DNA of 64,000 nucleotides from Prorocentrum cordatum (taxonomy: Eukaryota; Sar; Dinophyceae; Prorocentrales; Prorocentraceae): positions 38,421-102,420 of the forward strand of contig CAUYUJ010001338.1 of NCBI GenBank assembly GCA_963575745.1, read 5' to 3'. Each line of letters starts with the position of its first letter. Positions within the stretch are counted from its first letter, which is position 1. The position numbers were made by a program, and so were the translations under genes. Below are positions 10,216 through 20,869 of this stretch, in pieces. Under the pieces are notes generated by a model. That model had not been told where the DNA came from, searched no databases, and was given only the letters and a program-made list of their open reading frames with translations.

Positions 10216-10876
10216 GAGGGTGGAGGGGCAGGAGGGGGGTTGGGGAGGTGGGAATCGAGGCGAGGGAGGTGACGGGGGATGATCGCCGCCGCGTTCTCCT
10301 CCCTCTTGTCCTTCCGGTCGCAGACTGGAGGGGGGGCTGGACGCAAGGACGTGGGGGTGAGGGGATGGTTTTGAGGCCCGACTCGCCCTGGAGCGGTCGC
10401 TCAAATCCCAGAGGATAGGGAAGGGAGAGCGAAGGGGGAACGAGAAAGGGAGAGAAAGGCGAGAGCATGAAGTGGAGGTGAAGCGAGTGAGAGAGAGAGA
10501 TAACACAATAAATAGAACAGTGCAAAGAAAGGGGCTATAGAAAGGGAGAAGTCGAGGATACATATGTATCTATATATGTATAGATACATACATACACACA
10601 CGCACGTGCCTATATATATATATATGTATATATACACACATGCACGCATGCATACAATAATACACATATACAGATGTGCACATGGAAGGGGAATACATAT
10701 ATCTCTCTATATATATATATATAGACAGAGACAACAGATCACATCGTATGACACTGAATATCCGATGCATTTGTGACCTGAGGGGGGGAGGGGCGATGGT
10801 TGGCGTGGGCTGGCCTGGAGGGTTGGCATGAGTTTTGGCCGCGGTTGTTATTCGATTAGTTATTATTATTATCGTA
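10216..10876. other. Gene-free stretch with AT/AC microsatellites
   Basis: 10430-10505 is GA-rich. 10555-10735 is an irregular (TA)n/(CATA)n/(CACA)n mixture. 10850-10872 is (TTA)n. No gene was recognised. Confidence 0.6.
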
Positions 10877-10977
10877 ACGCATAGGGTGTGCCCATGTATA
10901 TAAACATACATACATACGTACATACATACATACATACTACATACATACATACATACATACATACATACATACATACA

Positions 10978-11010
<33 letters not shown>

Positions 11011-11019
11011 CCTATGCGT
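10877..11019 (+). repeat. (ATAC)n array inside a 9-bp inverted repeat, 5' flank of element B
   Basis: ACGCATAGG (10877-10885) and its exact complement CCTATGCGT (11011-11019) bracket about 100 bp of (ATAC)n. The array lies immediately 5' of retroelement B, and a second (ATAC)n array in the same orientation lies 3' of it at 17222-17400. Confidence 0.75.
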
Positions 11020-11058
11020 GCATGTCTTTCCTCATCCCGTCACGAGTCCTGGCCGTCG

Positions 11059-12910
11059 ATGTTAGATCGCTTCCGTTGGTTTTTGGGCTCAAGAGTTTAC
11101 ACCAAGGCAGTGCGTATGGATTACTGGCTCCCTGCCGCCCAGTACTTTTTGCAGGGAGCGTTCGCCGATCTCCTGGGCAGCAACCTGCAGAGGTGCCCAC
11201 CAGTCCACGTTCCTTCGTGCCCTGCCATACCGAGCTGTGTGTGCCCGCCTTGCCCTGGCTGTCCGACGTGTCCCGGGGGCTCCCCCGCTCCCGCCACGCC
11301 TTCGGCGAACGGCGGGGGCAGCAGCGAACCGAGACAGCCCTCCTCCGTCTGGTCTGTGGTGCTGGTGAGTGAGGCTCTCCTGCTGGTCCTGGCGCTGGCC
11401 TACGGCGCTCTGTCGTGGAACCGTGTCGGGCTGATGTGCTGCCGCCGCAGGGCTGGCCGTGCAGAACGTGGAACCAGTGGGAGCAGCACCTCATGGGATG
11501 CTCCAGGGAACGTCGGTGCACTACGAAGGAGAGCAAATGTGGCACCAGCGTCTGTTCCAGGGCGACGGGGGTGGACTCGATTGGAGAGATTCACTGAGTG
11601 GATGGTGTTCATCTGTGCGGTGGTCAATGACATCTATGAGGAAGGTTACTCACGCCAGGGGAGAGACATCGCTGCGGTGAGGTTCGCACAAGATCGCGCT
11701 GCCCTCCCTCCAGGCGGCGGTGCCGTCAACTCGTACAGGTTCGGATGGAACCGCACGGTGGCGCAGATGCAGCAGATCGACCAGACTGCGCTGGACTACG
11801 GCACCGCCGCTCTGGCCGCCGACCACCTGCGCCTGCGGCTGCCTGTGCCGGGCGGGCCTTTCGCCGTCCCGCTGACCTTCGGTCCCGCAGGGGGCGTTGG
11901 GCCTGGCGCGGGCGCTGGGCTAGCCGCCGCAGGCGCTGCGGCCCCAACGGCCGCGGCGCTGGCCGCCCCAGCGGTGTGGCCCGCTGGCGCCCTGGCCGTG
12001 CCTCCCCCCGCTGGCGGAGCGGCCCCAGGCGGCGCAGCCGCGGCTGGTCCGGGGGCTGCGGCCACGGCGGCTGGAGCGGCGGTGTGGGTGCTGATCGAGT
12101 CGACCTCGGCGAGCCAGCGCGGTACAGTTGTGGCCCCGCCCGCTGGCGCGCACCTCCGCGGGGCCGCCAGCTTGATGCCGCTGGCTGATGGGACGCGGGT
12201 GGCCATCCGCTCGATCTCCGAGCCCGCGCAGATCTACGCGGGGAGGGAGGCCGCTTCCGACGCCAGGCTGACGTGGAACATCGTCGCGAACCCAGCGGTT
12301 CTGAGCGGCAGGCTCTCGAGGCAGTGGCGCGGTGCTGTGGCCTACTTCACAGGAATCGTTCGTGGACTGGCACTGTCCTGGCTCCCGCATGTCCTTCTGG
12401 CGCTGTCAGTTCATAGACCGACGCCAGGGCGGTCCGCTCGACCGCCTCAGGTTCTGGAGGCTCGGCTCTGGGCTGTCGACCGAGGACTACGGAGGCGGCG
12501 ACTACGAGGCAAATGCGCGGGCCATCTACACCCTCTCCTACTGGGGCGGCCTCGACGTGCCGAACCCGACGGATGTAGAGCAGATGTTCAGGACGTGCTT
12601 GACGTATGAGCACGTGTACGACATGGGTCGAGATCCCCACCTCAGCGCGCCCCCTGTCGGAGACGGAGGCGACGAGGGGAACGACAAGAAAAAGGTCCGA
12701 GGCCGTGGACATGGCGGTGGACGCCAGGTCCTGCTGAGCTTCGGGTTCATCAACGATTGCACCGTCTTCACGGGTCTCCCTCGAGGCCATGGGGAGAGCA
12801 TGATCTGCCCCTTGCTCCTCGAGCACGTGGCGAAGGAGGTGGAGATGGGCGCTTGGGTGCTGAAGCAAGTTTGCAAGGCCCGCGAGGGGCCGCGGGCCTT
12901 GCAGTCATGA
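11059..12910 (+). pseudogene. ORF1 (Gag-position protein) of element B, one frameshift
   Basis: Frame 1 from the ATG at 11059: a short N-terminus, a Cys/Pro cluster (CPPCPGCPTCPG), a likely membrane helix (SVWSVVLVSEALLLVLALAY), a conserved block around EEGYSRQGRDIAAVRF, an Ala/Gly/Pro linker, then AVWVLIES..GTVVAPPAG. Between about 12332 and 12400 the reading moves to frame 2, giving GSRMSFWRCQFIDRRQGG and RAIYTLSYWGGLDVPN up to the stop at 12910. Element C carries a protein of the same plan at 18980-20510. It sits where DIRS-like elements have their first ORF. Biochemical function is unknown; a membrane-anchored particle protein is an inference. Confidence 0.65.
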
Positions 12911-13155
12911 CGGGTCCACGACCACGCGTGCCGCTTCCCCCCGGCGGTGCACGTGTTTTCGGAGGGGGGCCCAGCGGCGGTGGCCCGCCGCCTGCTGGTG
13001 AGTTGTACTCGCTGGGCGATCGTGCTGGACGACAGCGTGATCTATTTCCACTGCCAGGGCCCGGTCAACAGCATCGGGCATCTCCGGAGGCGCAGGGCAT
13101 CTCTTGTCCACGTTCGGCGGCGCGTCGGGTTCTCCGCAAGGGCCGCGCCAACTCG

Positions 13156-14571
13156 ATGGAGGGCGAGATCGTTCGGACCCTCAACGAGCTGTGCCTTGGC
13201 CAGCCCTGGCACCCCGTCAGCCATCTTCAGTCCATCAGCGCGGGCCAGCGGCAGGCCCTGGACAACGTTCGAGACGCAGTCCGACGGTTCGGCGCGCCCC
13301 CGGAGGGATTGACTGGCTCAGGAGCCCTTGAGGAGCTCCCAGTTCTCAGCGACTACGCTGGCGAGAGCGCCATAGTCGCTCCGCTCGACTTTGACAATAT
13401 CAATAGTCTCTCGCTTCCAGACGAGGGTTTCAAGCCCGTGCCGCTTGACGCGCTGGGAGGGGATGCTGGCCGAAAGATAGTCGAGCGGCTTCACGGTATG
13501 ATGTTGCCCCAGTCTGAGGGTCGCGCTTGGATCGAGTCTGAGGGCCCCCGGAAGCTCCACACCGACCCGGCGCTGAGGAACCCCAAGCTGCATGTCCAGC
13601 TGCTACGGATCCTCGAGCGTCGGAATCTTCTCGATTTCTACAAGGACAAGTGTTGCAACGTAGGTGTCTTCTTCGTTTACAAGAAGTCGGGTACGCTGCG
13701 GCTCATCCTGGACGGCAGGCACGCATCTCTGCACTTCCAGGACCCCGACAAGGTCGCTCTAGCGTCGGGTGCGACCTTCGCCGGCCTCCACGTGGACGGG
13801 GGCAAGCCCATCGCGGCGGCGGAGGTCGACCTGGCGGACGCGTTCTACACGATGCTGCTGCCCCCGAAGTTCAGGAGGTACTTCGCGCTCCCTGGCTGCC
13901 GCGCTGGGCTGCTGGGCCTCGAGAGCACCGCGGACGGGCGGCGCCTGGCGGGAACCGACCTGGTGTACCCGTGCTTCAGGTGCCCCCCGATGGGCTGCTC
14001 CTTTCAGCCTCTGGATCTGCCAGACGACGCCGGAGGGGATGGCTCTGAAGGTGCCCCAGCTCTCCCTCGCGAACCGCTTCGTGGACCGCCGACCTGTGCC
14101 GCTGGTGTCCGAGGGTGTGATACAATGCGATCAGCCGCTCTACGGACTTGGAGACGGCGGTCGCCGCTGCGTCGGCCGTGGACTCGAACCTTCGCGCAGC
14201 GGGTCTCCCTACCCACGGAGTCGAGAGCAGCTTTGGCGCCGTGGCACTGGGCTGGCAGTTCGACGAGAAATTCCCGATCGTTGGGCTGAACCCAGCGCTC
14301 CGCTGGAGCTGCGGTTGGCCTTCCTGGAGCTGTGTCGGAGGGGATATGCCTCGGGCAAGACGATCTCGCGCGTGGTGTCCTATTTCACCTCGCGGGGTCT
14401 GATTCGCCGAGAGCTTCTGGCCGCTCTCAACTCGCTGTACGCTTTTTCTGCCCAGTATGGAGGCCGCGCTGCGCGGCTGTGGCCCTCTTGCCTCCGCGAG
14501 CTTCGCTGGTGCGCCAGCCTCCTCGCGTTCTGTTTCCGGGACGCTGGCGCCCCGTTCGACAGCACCCTCAC
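13156..14571 (+). pseudogene. Reverse transcriptase of element B
   Basis: Frame 1 from about 13156 (MEGEIVRTLNELCLGQPW) reads through finger motifs GVFFVYKKSGTLRLILDGRH (13663-13722), motif A as EVDLADAFYTMLLPPKFRR (13825-13881) and the VYPCFRCPPMGCSF segment (13963-14004). Near 14040 the meaning moves to frame 2 (SLANRFVDRRP, a degraded VDN-type motif C), then frame 3 (HGVESSFGAVALGWQFDEKF), then frame 2 again (ISRVVSYFTSRGLIRRELL). This is the style of DIRS/YR-element RTs, with VDN rather than YADD. At least three shifts make it inactive as read. Confidence 0.8.
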
Positions 14572-15235
14572 GATGGTTGACTCCTCGCGGTGGGGAGTTG
14601 GAGTCACTTAGAAAAAGTCGTCTGCCCCAGTCGCTCGTGAGCTCTCCAAGTACAATGAGAGATGGAGATTCAGTACTCATCAGGAGTCCGAGATGTCGCA
14701 TCGGCCCCACGCCTTCAAGTCGGCGACCTCCGCCGACCCCTTCACCCCAGAGTCGGTCTTCACCTTCGACTGCTCCTGGAACCCGAAGGCCCCGATCAAG
14801 GAGCCCCTGGAGGCGCCCGTAGAGGAGCCCGTCAAGGAGTCAGTGATGAAGGGGGTGCCCATGGAGGAGGAGATGGTCATGACATCGAGGAGGAGGAGGA
14901 GTTCCCCGAAATCCCATACGACGTCTGGGCGAAAGGCTGGGTCCCCGTGGTGTCTCATCGCTGGAGTCGTTCAGAGCATCAGGTTGTCTTGGAGGCCCGC
15001 GGCATGGTCGTGGCCGTTCGTCGTTTCCTTCGACGTGTCTCATCATTCAACCGATGCCATCTCTGCTTGGGCGACTGTTTGGGAGCCATCCTGGCCGCCA
15101 CCAAGGGGCGTTCGTCGCGGCGGGAGATGGGCCGCGCGCGCCGGCAGCTGGCGCCCCTTTCGCTGGCTAGCGGCGCTGCATTCTTCTGGCGCTGGGTCCC
15201 CTCGGAGAAGAACTCGGCCGACCGCGCCTCCAGGA
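14572..15235 (+). pseudogene. RNase H domain of element B
   Basis: Opens with TMVDSSRWGVGVT (first catalytic Asp) in frame 2 and meets a stop at 14609-14611. The downstream part is in frame 1: LEARGMVVAVRRFLRRV (Glu), LCLGDCLGAILAATKGRSS (Asp) and FFWRWVPSEKNSADRASR (14900-15235). The D..E..D pattern and the terminal ..SADRASR segment are the usual YR-element RNase H. An acidic insert (EEEEEFPE and neighbours, about 14850-14915) is unusual. Confidence 0.75.
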
Positions 15236-16272
15236 ACCTGCCGGGCGTGGGCTACGCGGCCGCGGCGGCCGATTCCTGCTTCCTCGGCGCAGCCGCTGGC
15301 CGCCCCGGCCCTGCGAGCGGGCACGGAGGGCCTGCTGGCGAGAGCTGGGCCGACATCGGGCCCCCGCCCGGCCTCGAAGAGGAGGCTTGCTGGCCTTCCG
15401 TCTGGGCGAGCCCCCGCGACGGCAGCCGCGAGCCCGGCGGGGCCTTGGGAGCTGGCAGCCGAGTCGCTGGGCCGCCCGGGGCGGGCGAGCCGCCGCCAGG
15501 CGAGGCAGCCCCGTGGCGGGAGCTGGCGGGATCAGCTCCTGCGGTCGTTCCTCGAGCTGAGGGCCGCGAAGGACAGGACCGTTTGGAGCTACCAGGTCCG
15601 ATACCGAGCTTTCCTGACCTGGTCGACAAAGGCGTGCCTGTCGGTGACGAGCGTCACGGACCTGGAGGTCGACTGGATGGTGGCGTACGACTCCCTGGCC
15701 GCCGCCCGAACGGCCGCCCTGACTTCCGTCCTTGGCCTGGGGCCGTCGGAGACGCTGTCGTTGCGCGTCCAGCCAGTCGAGCAGTTGGTCAGGGCTGGTC
15801 CACAACATCTGGGCATGTACTCGATCCTGCGGTTTCCTACGGAGCTCCGGATGATGTCGAAGGCCCTGGGCTACGACACCAGTCTCCAGGTGGGCAACCC
15901 AGAGTTCAGCGGGGTCGACCAGCTGCTGGAATGCCTCGTGGGGAGACGTGCGGTCGACGCGCTCCTGTTCGACCTGGACATGAGGCCCTGGGTGCGGGCG
16001 CTCCTGCAGGCGGGCGCCGCCCTCGGACTGGGCGCCCTCGGCCCCCCAATGCCGTATCAGCTGCGCCACGGGGGGCCATCCCCGAGCGTCCGACAAACGC
16101 TTGGACGTTCGGCAACATCAAGAAGCGCAGGCAGTGGGAGGCCGTCAGGAGCCTCATGCAGTACGCGAGGGATGGTCATGTTCAAGTGGTGCTGTGGCGT
16201 CTGCATCCCGTCCTACAGTCTCGGGCCCACGGTTGCGTCGTGACTATTGGAGGCACCCTATGCAGAATCTGA
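15236..16272 (+). pseudogene. Tyrosine recombinase of element B
   Basis: After an Ala/Pro/Arg-rich linker, frame 2 from about 15525 gives LLRSFLELRAAKDRTVWSYQ, RYRAFLTWSTKACLS and FPTELRMMSKALGYD, a core-binding and catalytic fold. The catalytic PYQLRHGGPS lies at 16051-16080. Then a one-base shift between 16081 and 16114 moves the end into frame 1: NIKKRRQWEAVRSLMQYARD, with the likely nucleophile Tyr at 16162-16164. This enzyme would insert circular element DNA. The frame ends at 16272, overlapping the next ATG by 13 bases. Confidence 0.75.
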
Positions 16273-17060
16273 GCTCCTGGGCCCACCTGACCGACTCGAA
16301 GGTGCACCTGGAGGTCTTCAGTGGCTCCGGGAATTGGTCCCGGGCGCTGCGGCGGAGCATGACTTCTCGCCTGGCGCCGCGGGTCTTCGAGCTGGACGTG
16401 GACCATGATGAACCCAACCTCGGTGGCCTCAGCCGACGGCGGGCCCAGCGCGTGGTGCGCGGGTGGCTCCGTGGTGGCCTGCTGCATGGCGTCTGGCTTG
16501 GGATGCCCTGCAGATCGTGGTCACGGGCACGGAATCGCCCCAACGGGCCACCACCCCTGCGGGACGCTGCCCACGTGCATGGCCTGCCCCACCTGTCGTC
16601 GGCCGACTCCCTCAAAGTCGAGACGGGTAACAGGTTATCGCAGTTCTCTTTCAGCCTTTTTTTGGAATGTGCCAGGCGCGGAGTCCCCGCAGCAATCGAG
16701 AACCCTTCCACCTCGTGGGTCTGGCAGACCCGTTGGGCCCAGCATGCTGCGCGCCAGCCAGGGGTTAAGACTGTGGAGTTTGATTTCTGCGCCTTCGGCA
16801 CAGCTTGGAGGAAGAGAACCCGTGTGATATATGCTCATCTCAATTTTGACTCGATCAGCTTTTGCACGTGTACAGGGCGTGGCCTTTGTTCTTTCACGCA
16901 CCGTCCACACCGAGCTCTGGAAGGCAAGACGCCTTCCGGAGCTTTCTGGACCAAAATTGCCGAGCCTTACCCGCCCAGCTTGTCCAGTGCCCTTGCCAGA
17001 GCCTATCGTGAAGCTAGATTGTCATCCACGCACCAAGCCTTGGTGCGATTGGCGGCCTAG
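16260..17060 (+). CDS. Retroelement-borne DNA methyltransferase-like protein (B)
   Basis: Intact 266-residue frame from ATG 16260; the recombinase stop is at 16270-16272, a 13-base overlap suggestive of coupled translation. Visible methyltransferase features in order: HLEVFSGSGNWSRAL (AdoMet-binding motif I), VFELDVDHDEPN (acidic motif II), GVWLGMPCRSWSRARNRP (PC..S, cytosine-C5 motif IV), GVPAAIENPSTSWVW (ENP, motif VI-like) and FGTAWRKRTRVIYAH (R.R motif VIII-like). The target-recognition domain looks very short. A C5-cytosine methyltransferase-derived protein fits best; loss of activity or another substrate is possible. Element C ends with the same kind of domain. Confidence 0.7.
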   Translation: MQNLSSWAHLTDSKVHLEVFSGSGNWSRALRRSMTSRLAPRVFELDVDHDEPNLGGLSRRRAQRVVRGWLRGGLLHGVWLGMPCRSWSRARNRPNGPPPLRDAAHVHGLPHLSSADSLKVETGNRLSQFSFSLFLECARRGVPAAIENPSTSWVWQTRWAQHAARQPGVKTVEFDFCAFGTAWRKRTRVIYAHLNFDSISFCTCTGRGLCSFTHRPHRALEGKTPSGAFWTKIAEPYPPSLSSALARAYREARLSSTHQALVRLAA

Positions 17061-17221
17061 GGCCAGTTAGATCTTCGGAGAGATGTTTCGAGGTCGCTGT
17101 TGTTTGTCCTGGCCTCCCGCGTCTCTGCTCGACGCGGATGGATGTTGCACTCTGGCTGGACAACGTTTGCGAACAGACACTGTCGAGATGCTGGCCTGGA
17201 AATAGAAATAGAGCGGGGTCG

Positions 17222-17400
17222 ACGACATACATACATACAGATACATACATACATAGATACATACATACAAATATACATACATACATACATACATACATAC
17301 ATACATACATACATACATACATACATACATACACACACATACATGCATGCATGCATACATGCATGCATACATGCAAACAAACACACATACATACATACAC
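17222..17400 (+). repeat. (ATAC)n array, 3' flank of element B
   Basis: About 175 bp of ATAC units with ACAC and ATGC variants, in the same orientation as the array at 10890-11008 on the other side of element B. Confidence 0.9.
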
Positions 17401-17459
17401 TGTGAGGAAGAGGGATTATCTTGCAGTTGCCGTGAAAACCCACTGTTGCGAGTGAGTTG

Positions 17460-17800
17460 GTATGGTGGGTTTCCTGGGGGCGTTTTCAAGCCGTCTCCTC
17501 TGCTTGCTGAGCCGTCTTGGGGCCTTGTTGCGGCCGTCTTGGGCCTCTCCAGGCCGTCATGGGGGTCTCTTGGAGCTTCTTTGGAGCGGTCTGGGGGCCC
17601 GATTGGGTTGTCTTGGGGCCTTATTGGGCTGTGTGGAGTCCCTCGGGGAACCTTTTTGGGGCGCCTTGAGGCCCTCTTGGGCTGTTTTGGGAATATGTTG
17701 GGCCGTCTTGGGCGCCTCCTGGTAACCTCTTGGTCGCCTGTTGGGTATCTTGAGGTGATCTTGAGTTTTGTTGGGGCCGTCTTGGAGGCTCAACAAGGCT
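17460..17800 (-). repeat. Degenerate ~11-bp CTTGGGGC array
   Basis: Units such as GCCGTCTTGGGGCCTT and GGCCTCTTGG repeat with small length changes. This is the reverse complement of the CCAAGANGGCCC arrays at 39-44 kb and 47.3-47.9 kb and parallels 36225-36885. Frames stay open in several phases but encode only repeat shadows. Confidence 0.8.
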
Positions 17801-18061
17801 AGAAAGAGAATGCAAGAGAGAGAGGGGGGGGGAAGGATGGACAAGGAAGATGGGGAGGGGGTAAAGTGAAAGCAGTACGGTGGAGAATAGATACGAGGAG
17901 GAGGAGGAGGAGGAGGAGGAAAGAAAGCGGGAAATGAGGAGGAGGAGGACGACGACGACGACGACGATGAGGAGAACGAGGAGGACGGGGAGAGGGAGGA
18001 GGACCACGACGACGACGAGGGAGGATGTGGGAGGAGGGGATGCCCTCCCGCCAACCGTCTT
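17801..18061. repeat. Polypurine (GGA)n/(GAC)n stretch
   Basis: GA-rich from 17805, (GAG)n at 17895-17945, (GAC)n near 17948-17966 and 18003-18016. Not coding. Confidence 0.8.
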
Positions 18062-18233
18062 AGTCGGGCGTGTCCCTCTACAGGAAGGAATAGTCGGGCG
18101 TGCCCCTCTACAGGAGGAAAGAACATAGTCTGGGGATGATCTTAGAAAAAATAATAGATCATTGTGGTGCATCTTTTGACTGTTTTTGTTTTTCATCCAA
18201 AATCCGCCTGTAGGGGGGGCATGCCCGACCTAG
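18062..18233. mobile_element. Small TIR element abutting the OLA1 splice acceptor
   Basis: TAGTCGGGCGTG..CCTCTACAGGA occurs twice (18061-18085 and 18090-18114). A close reverse complement, CCTGTAGGGGGGGCATGCCCGACCTA with 1-2 changes, lies at 18210-18234. The inner pair would define a ~145-bp element with ~24-bp inverted ends and TA at each edge, finishing only 17 bp before exon a. Confidence 0.5.
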
Positions 18234-18250
18234 CAATAGTCCTCGCGCAG

Positions 18251-18361
18251 GCGTGGACCATCCGCAAGGGCTTCAAGGCGCCCCAGGCCGCGGGCTGCAT
18301 CCACACCGACTTTGAGAAGAAGTTTATCATGGCGGAGGTGCAGGCTTTCTCGGACCTGAAG
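18251..18361 (+). CDS. OLA1: OLA1 (Obg-like ATPase 1), internal exon a: TGS domain
   Basis: Encodes 37 residues: [20 protein letters not shown] followed by [17 protein letters not shown]. This is the highly conserved TGS-domain stretch of the OLA1/YchF P-loop ATPase family (family consensus, from memory, close to [20 protein letters not shown]). OLA1 is a cytosolic ATPase that associates with ribosomes. The preceding bases CGCGCAG give an AG acceptor followed by G. In-frame sequence before it (VLAQ) does not fit the family, which fixes the start. The exon ends CTGAAG before GAACCG: a GA donor, allowing direct phase-0 joining to the next piece. The ATPase domain must lie on exons upstream of the window or in unread sequence before 18 kb. 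Confidence 0.9.
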
Positions 18362-18410
18362 GAACCGCCGATCTTCCCTGAGATCCTGGCGTTGCAGTTT
18401 TTTTCACACT

Positions 18411-18545
18411 GAGCGTTCTCGCCCAATTTCGGGCCCCGGGGCCCTCACAGATCGATCCGGTTCGAAAAAATGACGCAGAAAGGTGAAGTCCTGGCGTGAT
18501 GTTTCTCGATGGAGCAATTTTTTTCGCAACGTCGGATCTCAAGGT
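18411..18545 (+). repeat. Dispersed repeat family B, copy 2
   Basis: GGGCCCCGGGGCCCTCAC, AGATCGATCCGGTTCGAAAA, ACGCAGAAAGGTGA and CGCAACGTCGGATCTCA match 9421-9570 in order. Lies just inside the OLA1 intron, 50 bp after exon a. Confidence 0.6.
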
Positions 18546-18979
18546 TCTGCTGCCACTCTTGGCTCTAGGAGGCCCGCACACCGCAGCGGCTCTGCGCCAG
18601 AGTGGGGGGCGAGTGGGCCACGGTCTGGGACGGAGCGGATCGCACGCACCTCGCCTGGATCATCCACGGTGGGCGCCCCGCCAACAGCGCAGTCGGCGAC
18701 GACGCCCCAGCGGGAAACGACGGCCTCCTCCAGCTCGGCCTCCGGAGGCATCCGCGGGGGCCCCAGAGACCTCCGGGGGGCCTCCTGGGCCAGGGGTCAG
18801 CTTCGGGCCACGCAAGGAGGAAGAGGAGCAAGAAGGCGCTCCCTCCTGCACTCCCCTCCCCTCCCTCCCTCCCCCCTCACCCTCCCTCCCGGTGGTATTT
18901 CCTCCCTCCTCCACCTCCGCCTTCCTCTCCGCCTTCTCCTCCGCCTCCTCCTGCCCCAGTTTTCGACACGTGCTCCGCC

Positions 18980-20510
18980 CTGCAGGTTCTGGCCGACGCG
19001 ATGCCTTTGCCATCGCTGTTGCTCAGGTTTCAGAGGCGGCCACCTGCCAGAGCCCTGCATGCTCCCGGAGGGCCTCCCTGCGCTGCTGGGCGCCTCCCTG
19101 GCTGGACCTGGCGCGTCGCGCAGGCGCTGGACCTGGCGAGGCAGCGCATTGTGCAGAGCCAGTTCGCGGCCTGCGTGTGGCTCGCGCTGTGCTCCACCTT
19201 CCTGATTGGGGTCGTCACGGGGTTCGCCTGCGCCCACTGCTGCCCTGTCTGCTCACTTCCGGCCTGGGAGGCGGGTCGCCGCGCAGTGGAGGGCCAGCGG
19301 GTCGTGGGAGATCCGCGTCCTCATCGCGCGGTGCGGCGCGGTCGAGGCGAAGGTCGAGGGCGACGCGAGCGCGACTCCAGCTCAGGAAGCAGCGGGTCTG
19401 ATCTGGTACGCGCTGACGCCCGATTTGGGCATCTACCCGCACGTCCTCGCAGTCGACGAGGGGTTCCTGAAGCGTCTCGTGTGCTTCGACAACAGTGGCG
19501 CGGCGATCGCGGGATCGAACTCGGGGACGAAATGGCCTCGCAGGAGTGCGGCATACGGCGACGAGTGGGACGCCAGCCCTCTGGAAGTGATGGAGGCTCT
19601 GGAGTTCGTGCAGCCGCCGCCGCCCGCCGGCCTGTCGCCAGGGGCCCGCCTGACCGGGAAGCAGCCGTTCCCAAGAGCGGGCGGGGGTACGAGGTCGTCA
19701 CCAGCTCCAGCGACTGACTACGACGCCGGCGCCAACGAGCTGCCCGGCGCCTCGCCTCTGGAGTGTTTCGGTCTCATCTCAATTGACGGGGCTGGTGATA
19801 GGCAAAGGCTGGCCAGTTTGAAGGTAGACTCGGTGAGGATGGGCGATTACGCATTCGCGAAACGGGGAGGCAGTCTCCTCGTTGCGGTGGCCGTGGATCC
19901 CGCTTCGCCTGGGGCCGATTTCGAGCTGGACGCGCGGCTTTTGCCTACGACCGTCAGCTCCCAAGGCATCCGGCACTTGTCGTTCAGCAAAGGCGTGAGC
20001 CTGCTCACCGAGAGCGCGTGGCCGGGCTGGCCGATCATGGGACCCCGCACGGTGAAGTGGTGCATCGAGTTTCTGGCGCAGCAAGATCAGCATCCGAGAG
20101 CTCGCCACACCAAGTGGTTCCACGAGGCGAACCTGGAGCCCTGGGACGAGGGCGTGCAGGACCACGACTTGGCCATGCGTATGTTCGAGATGGCGATCGT
20201 GTTCGACCAAGCGAACATCGCCGAGCACGCCGCCTACGAACTGCTGGCCGGAAGGGCCCAGATGGCTGAGTGGCGCCCTCATGACAGAGTCCTCGGCCGG
20301 TCGAAGGGTGAGCTTTTCGATGATAAATTCCTCTACATGGGCACCGGCGAGAGCCGAGGGCTGCTGATGGCATCTCCCGAGTTGCCAGAGCAGATCAATA
20401 GCGAACTTCATCGTGAGGCGTCCATTGTCAAAGAGAAAAGGAAGGTTCGGGAGGAGAGAGCGCTCGTTCGTGGAGGAGGCAGCGCGGGAGGCGGCGGAGG
20501 CTGTGGATGA
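18980..20510 (+). pseudogene. ORF1 of element C
   Basis: Frame 2 near 19100-19240 gives a membrane helix (ACVWLALCSTFLIGVVTGFA) followed by CAHCCPVC. Frame 3 (19206-20510) then reads WEIRVLIARCGAVEAKVEG, WYALTPDLGIYPHVLAVDEG, SARYGDEW-like linker sequence, RHLSFSKGVSLLTESAWPGW, MGPRTVKWCIEFLAQQDQHP and a terminal helical domain (DLAMRMFEMAIVFDQANIAE). The long frame-3 part has no stop for 434 codons. The plan (helix, conserved globular domain, helical tail) equals that of B ORF1. Function is unknown; it occupies the position of a Gag-like protein. Confidence 0.65.
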
Positions 20511-20869
20511 GCCTCCAGCAAAGCAGACCTTCAAGAAGGTGCAGCAGCAGGCGGCGGAGCTGGAGCGGCTGCAGGCTGGCTGCAAGGCGGACGGTTGCAA
20601 GGGCGGCCAGAGTTCTGGTCCTGGCGGGGCCGGCGGGGCGGAGTGACCTACGAGATGCCCGTGCCGCGGGAGCTGTTCCCAGTGGACGGCGGCCGCGGCC
20701 CCTCGGCGGCCCCTGGCGGAGTTGCCTCGCTAGCTTGTCGCTCGGCCCGCTCGCGGTGCCGTCGGCGACGCTTCATCGACAATGGGTTGCACGAGGCTTG
20801 TGGGGGGGCTCAATGTTTTGGCAGGCGTTCCAGCGGCGAAGACCAGGACGGGCGCCTCGACGGCTCAGG
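20511..20869 (+). other. ORF1-RT junction of element C
   Basis: Gln/Ala/Gly-rich codons in a shifted frame (FKKVQQQAAELERLQAGC) look like the end of ORF1. The rest was not recognised. Confidence 0.4.

Larger units (their letters stand above)
11059..17060 (+). mobile_element. Tyrosine-recombinase (DIRS-like) retrotransposon B with methyltransferase-like ORF
   Basis: Ordered modules on the + strand: ORF1 with a transmembrane segment (11059-12910), reverse transcriptase (13156-14571), RNase H (14572-15235), tyrosine recombinase (15236-16272) and a methyltransferase-like ORF (16260-17060). RT plus recombinase in one element defines the DIRS/Ngaro/PAT group. Frameshifts separate nearly every module, so this is a decayed copy, but each domain is easily read. 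Split terminal repeats were not identified. The coding region is flanked by (ATAC)n on both sides. Confidence 0.85.
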
